DNA of 32,577 bases from Pedobacter nototheniae (GTDB lineage: Bacteria; Bacteroidota; Bacteroidia; Sphingobacteriales; Sphingobacteriaceae): positions 1 through 32,577 of the forward strand of contig NZ_RQRS01000035.1 of NCBI RefSeq assembly GCF_004335085.1. The letters are read 5' to 3'. This document shows positions 30,809-32,577 of the stretch, piece after piece. The notes beneath the pieces were generated by a model. That model did not search any database and was not told the origin of the DNA. It saw nothing but the letters and a program-made list of their open reading frames with translations. How positions within the stretch are numbered: position 1 is the first letter of the stretch; each line of letters begins with the position of its first letter. The translations under genes were made by a program, and so were the position numbers.

Positions 30809-32577
30809 TTAATTAATAAATACATCACCTTCGTGGATAGTGGTATTGCCACCGTTAAGCTCGTTGGTTCCTGTAATACTGTTGTTCTTACTTTTTATTG
30901 CTATACCACTTTCTGTCATGATAATGGCTGTTTTGGTGCCCACTTTAAACTCTATTTTAGTATCTGCAGAAAGGGAGATGTTGCCACTACTATCTATTTT
31001 TATACTGGCTTTTCCCCCGGGGGCTTCTTTAGTTCCTCCTACAGTAATATTGGCGCTGGCCTCACTAATTAAATTTATATTGCCTGTACCATCAAGGTGG
31101 ATGATATTTCCACTAGGGTCTTCTATGTAAATACTGCCTTTATTATCTGTATCGTCCAGTTGTATTTTGGCACCACTTCTTGTTATTATCGTTTTAAGGT
31201 GGTTTTTACCTCCTCCACCAGCCGCAATTTTTCCATGAAAAGCAGAACCTGTAACAAAAGGCCTGTCGGGGTTCCCGTTTTCAAAATCAACCATTACCTG
31301 GTCATTTATTTCAGGAACGAATACAAAACCCCTGTTTTGCCCAACCAGATTACTGCTTCCAGCATCAGGACTTAAAACCCTGATCCAATCGGTAATTTGT
31401 TTTTCGTAACGCGATTTCTGATCGTGAACCCAACCCATAAACTGAACCTGAACACGGCCCTGGTTTAGTGGATCGGTATTGGCAACTACTTTAGCAAGCA
31501 TCGGGAAGGTAACTGGTTGCTCAAAATCTAGTTTAGGTGGGGTTTCTGCACCAGCTGGTACCGCTTTGAAATGATTGCTGTACATGCCGTTGGCCTGGAG
31601 ATCGTGCTCCGAATAAACAATCCGCATTTGCGGGTGGACTGAACTTTCTCCTTGCCGCTTAAACTCAAAATCTACCAAAGTGCCAATCCCTAACCTGAAA
31701 TTATTGGTTTCGGCTTCCATTAAATAGGATGATGCCACTTTTGAGGCGGCAATAGCTTTCCCTTTTTCGGTTAATATTTCCTGATTGGCCTGAAAGGTTT
31801 GCATAGGCACCACACTTTCATTGCCATACAACCTTGCTGATCTTTTATAAGCATCCTGAGCGGTAGAACCGATGTTTCCGTTATAATCTTTGGCACTCTG
31901 TTTCATGGCAAGGTTGCCACTGGCATCATAATCGAAAAGAGCTGATTGTACCGGAACGGTGAGCAAAGACATGCTTACTTTGGTACAATCGCTGCCGTAA
32001 ATTAAGGGTATTGAAGCTTCATTTTTAGCGGCACCGAATACCAAACCTGTACCATTGCAATAAATCCAGCTTCCGGTTGCATCAGCCAGTCTTTTAAGGT
32101 AATTCCATGCGGTTTCGTTATACCTTGAAGTATACTCTAAAACGGGGTTAATTTTTAAGGTGTTAATAAGGTAGGTGCGCATACTTTCCATAGGTTTGCA
32201 CACGGTATTTACCAACGTAGCGAGGTTTTGAGTGGCAAAACTTTCGAAATGTTTGGCACCATCAAGCAAAATGGTAGGCGAAAGACCTTTTAATTCCAAA
32301 ACCCCTTCGGCAAGTCCATCGTTAACCAGTTTTACCTCTGTAATAATAAATTTGTTTTGAAAAGGATGATCATTAGGATCGCTGCTATTAAAAATAGAGA
32401 CTTCTGTAAGCCTGCCCAGAAGGGTTTGGGCATCTTCTATCACAAACAATCCAACTTCCTGAATTACTTCGTGCTTAAAGTGCATCACAAGCTCATTATG
32501 CTTGCCAATGTGCTGCTTTATATTGAGTTTAAGTATGGGGGATATTTTCTTATTATCAATATACACCTCACAACCCA
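30809..32577 (-). CDS. vgrG: VgrG-type spike protein of a type VI secretion system (5' end outside window)
   Basis: At least 585 residues are visible. The open frame continues to the right edge, so the GTG at 32566 is unlikely to be the real start; only the first few residues are missing or more. The sequence shows the gp27-like part (FHKHEVIQEVGLF-like strands, YLKRLADATGSWIYCNGTGL), the OB-fold with VVANTDPLNQGRVQVQFMGW, PDAGSSNLVGQNRGFVFVPE and GNPDRPFVTGSAFHGKIAAG, and a C-terminal gp5-like beta-helix (GNIHLDGTGNINLI-type repeats, ISLSADTKIEFKVGTKTAII). It forms the puncturing trimer tip that carries the effector encoded downstream. It is the first visible gene of the effector operon. Confidence 0.92.
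   Translation of the reverse strand, partial: GCEVYIDNKKISPILKLNIKQHIGKHNELVMHFKHEVIQEVGLFVIEDAQTLLGRLTEVSIFNSSDPNDHPFQNKFIITEVKLVNDGLAEGVLELKGLSPTILLDGAKHFESFATQNLATLVNTVCKPMESMRTYLINTLKINPVLEYTSRYNETAWNYLKRLADATGSWIYCNGTGLVFGAAKNEASIPLIYGSDCTKVSMSLLTVPVQSALFDYDASGNLAMKQSAKDYNGNIGSTAQDAYKRSARLYGNESVVPMQTFQANQEILTEKGKAIAASKVASSYLMEAETNNFRLGIGTLVDFEFKRQGESSVHPQMRIVYSEHDLQANGMYSNHFKAVPAGAETPPKLDFEQPVTFPMLAKVVANTDPLNQGRVQVQFMGWVHDQKSRYEKQITDWIRVLSPDAGSSNLVGQNRGFVFVPEINDQVMVDFENGNPDRPFVTGSAFHGKIAAGGGGKNHLKTIITRSGAKIQLDDTDNKGSIYIEDPSGNIIHLDGTGNINLISEASANITVGGTKEAPGGKASIKIDSSGNISLSADTKIEFKVGTKTAIIMTESGIAIKSKNNSITGTNELNGGNTTIHEGDVFIN

Noticed and set aside
32564..32566. GTG as the start of VgrG
   Set aside because: The frame continues open to the window edge, so the true start is probably outside.

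Overview
The window looks like a low-GC Bacteroidota chromosome, most likely Sphingobacteriaceae (Pedobacter-like). The signs are promoters with TAnnTTTG -7 boxes, start codons without clear Shine-Dalgarno sequences, MKK-type signal peptides and Cys lipoboxes, OmpA proteins with a thrombospondin type-3 linker, and a VgrG/PAAR-like module of Bacteroidota type VI secretion. This is inferred from sequence style; no database search was possible.

Bases 1-1430 are a scarred accessory segment. They hold the end of an IS256-like insertion sequence running off the left edge, a 21-bp tandem array of about 15 units that starts exactly where the IS ends, a small secreted protein gene, and a mosaic pseudogene (a yegP/DUF1508 start joined to the tail of another gene). 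Two promoters here carry the same inverted repeat, TTTAYGG-N4-CCGTAAA, at identical distance from the -7 box.

Bases 1431-8612 are a compact, AT-rich, one-direction cluster of ten genes. Its core is a Ycf46-type AAA+ ATPase, preceded by four unrecognised genes including a large membrane protein. Downstream are a small HNH protein, a coiled-coil protein and a DUF4407 membrane protein. A small Cys-rich exported protein and a secreted thermonuclease-fold nuclease close it. This is the best candidate in the window for an undescribed multi-gene system.

Bases 8678-25564 are mostly housekeeping: a photolyase, two FKBP-type lipoprotein isomerases, a MarR-controlled fatty-acid beta-oxidation operon (marR, 3-hydroxyacyl-CoA dehydrogenase/enoyl-CoA hydratase, thiolase, acyl-CoA dehydrogenase), an OmpA protein, gamma-glutamyltransferase, a long-chain acyl-CoA ligase, a small beta-barrel protein and an M61 peptidase. 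A palindrome at the marR start recurs upstream of the acyl-CoA ligase, suggesting a small fatty-acid regulon.

Bases 25722-32577 are a type VI secretion effector module on the minus strand: VgrG (5' end outside the window), a conserved protein of unknown role, a PAAR-like effector with a C-terminal Tox-REase-5-like nuclease domain, an Imm52-like immunity protein, and two tandem 321-residue paralogues followed by the decayed start of a third. Three different immunity-side genes end in almost the same 15-residue tail, which points to recombination shuffling of an immunity array.
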